NCBI GenBank assembly: GCA_910588295.1
Contig: CAJUQO010000034.1
Span: 1-32,472 of the forward strand
Direction: 5' to 3'
DNA from: an uncultured Lachnospiraceae bacterium
GTDB lineage: Bacteria > Bacillota > Clostridia > Lachnospirales > Lachnospiraceae
DNA: 32,472 bases
Below are positions 31,803-32,472 of this stretch, piece by piece (within the stretch, counting starts at the first letter, position 1; each line of letters starts with the position of its first letter). The translations under genes were made by a program, and so were the position numbers. The notes under the pieces are model-generated. The model had not been told where the DNA came from. It saw only the letters and a program-made list of their open reading frames with translations, and ran no database searches.

Positions 31803-32472
31803 CTATGAACGTTCCACGGCGCATACCTCCTGCACTACGGCCCCGATCCGCCCGTCTGTAACCTGAATATTCAGCCGGTCTCCTTTCGCCACGCCCGCGA
31901 TGGACGCCACATTCCGCCCATCCGCGCCTTCCACATAGGAAAATCCCTGGTTCAGCTTGGCAAGGGGCGACAACCCTTTCATCTTCTCGATGTACAGGCC
32001 CAGCAGGTGATGGGAAGCCTCCAGCCTGCGCCGCATCCTGTCCTCGAGTTTTTCTCTCAAGTCGATAAGGATCTGACGCTTCTCCCGGATCTGGTTTTCC
32101 GGGCTCAGATACTCCAGCTGACGGCTGTAGCGAAAGGCCCGTTCCCGGCAGTCATGTACTTTGTTCTCCACCGCCTGTTCCATACGGCTTTTGTACTGGT
32201 CCAGGGTGCGCAGATATTCCCGCAGATCCATCACCGCCAGCTCCGCCGCCGCCGAGGGAGTGGGGGCCCGCAGATCCGCCACAAAATCCGCAATGGTGGT
32301 GTCCGTCTCATGACCCACCGCCGAAATCACTGGTGTCTGGCACTCGAAAATGGCACGGGCCACGCACTCCTCATTAAAGGCCCACAGATCCTCGATAGAA
32401 CCGCCGCCGCGGCCCACCATCGTCATCTCGGCACGCATCACGCCGGCCGACAAAGTAGCGCTGCTGAAGCTG
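31803..32472 (-). CDS. xseA: Exodeoxyribonuclease VII large subunit (5' end outside window)
   Basis: The C-terminal 223 codons of XseA; the OB-fold N-terminus lies beyond the window edge. The catalytic core VGRGGGSIEDLWAFNEE, then AIFECQTPVISAVGHETDTTIADFVADLRAPTPSAAAELAV is unmistakable. A coiled-coil region follows (YKSRMEQAVENKVHDCRERA, IDLREKLEDRMRRRL), then the C-terminal LNQGFSYVEGADG, GDRLNIQVTDG. The reading frame stays open to the last base; residues at the very edge (before MRAEMTMVGRGGGS) look less typical but cannot be judged without the upstream sequence. Confidence 0.95.
   Translation of the reverse strand, partial: SFSSATLSAGVMRAEMTMVGRGGGSIEDLWAFNEECVARAIFECQTPVISAVGHETDTTIADFVADLRAPTPSAAAELAVMDLREYLRTLDQYKSRMEQAVENKVHDCRERAFRYSRQLEYLSPENQIREKRQILIDLREKLEDRMRRRLEASHHLLGLYIEKMKGLSPLAKLNQGFSYVEGADGRNVASIAGVAKGDRLNIQVTDGRIGAVVQEVCAVERS

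Noticed and set aside
1..32472. CRISPR array, tRNA, rRNA or complete insertion sequence
   Set aside because: No regularly spaced repeats, no cloverleaf with a CCA or T-loop signature, and no transposase or integrase gene could be recognised on either strand.

Overview
The window looks like a chromosomal piece of an anaerobic, spore-forming Clostridia bacterium, most likely a Lachnospiraceae member. The reasons are the recN-spoIVB-argR-nadK-tlyA-dxs-ispA-xseB-xseA housekeeping run, Bce-type ABC/two-component modules, AGGAGG ribosome binding sites and fairly GC-rich coding DNA. Species assignment from sequence alone is not possible.

Layout. (1) 1-2373: proline synthesis genes proB and proA on the plus strand, behind a clear promoter. 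(2) 2374-3336: a small accessory pocket. It holds a start-less coiled-coil gene remnant and, at about 2890-3216, a compact locus built like the par/Fst type I toxin-antitoxin of enterococcal plasmid pAD1. A 32-residue membrane peptide gene on the minus strand converges on a short plus-strand RNA. The two share a terminator, and a direct repeat makes the RNA complementary to the toxin start region. The gene is too short for ordinary gene calling, and I regard it as the most interesting item here. (3) 3337-4934: a TrpB2-type tryptophan synthase beta gene with a long structured leader. (4) 4994-6971: a GntR(YtrA)-ABC ATPase-permease operon. (5) 7105-11801: a minus-strand Bce-like antimicrobial peptide sensing/detoxification unit (response regulator, intramembrane kinase, then ATPase and permease from their own promoter with tandem CTTACAA operators). 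(6) 12085-14516: a second two-component system on the plus strand.

(7) 14590-23200: an accessory island with more AT-rich genes. It carries a type I restriction-modification locus (hsdR, hsdM, hsdS) and, upstream in the same direction, a three-gene module: a RelA/SpoT-domain protein and two unknown small proteins. The restriction locus appears damaged: hsdM is split by a one-base change in an A tract, and HsdR has Asp in place of the last Gly of its Walker A motif. The island sits directly after spoIVB, where many spore formers have spo0A.

(8) 23221-32472: minus-strand housekeeping block: spoIVB, recN, argR (with a promoter overlapped by a repeated candidate ARG box), nadK, tlyA, dxs, ispA, xseB and the 3' part of xseA, which runs off the window. 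dxs and ispA feed isoprenoid synthesis; xseA/xseB form exonuclease VII; recN/argR appear to share a transcript.

Several intergenic regions carry imperfect palindromes that look like members of one degenerate dispersed repeat family. No tRNA, rRNA, CRISPR array or complete insertion sequence was seen.
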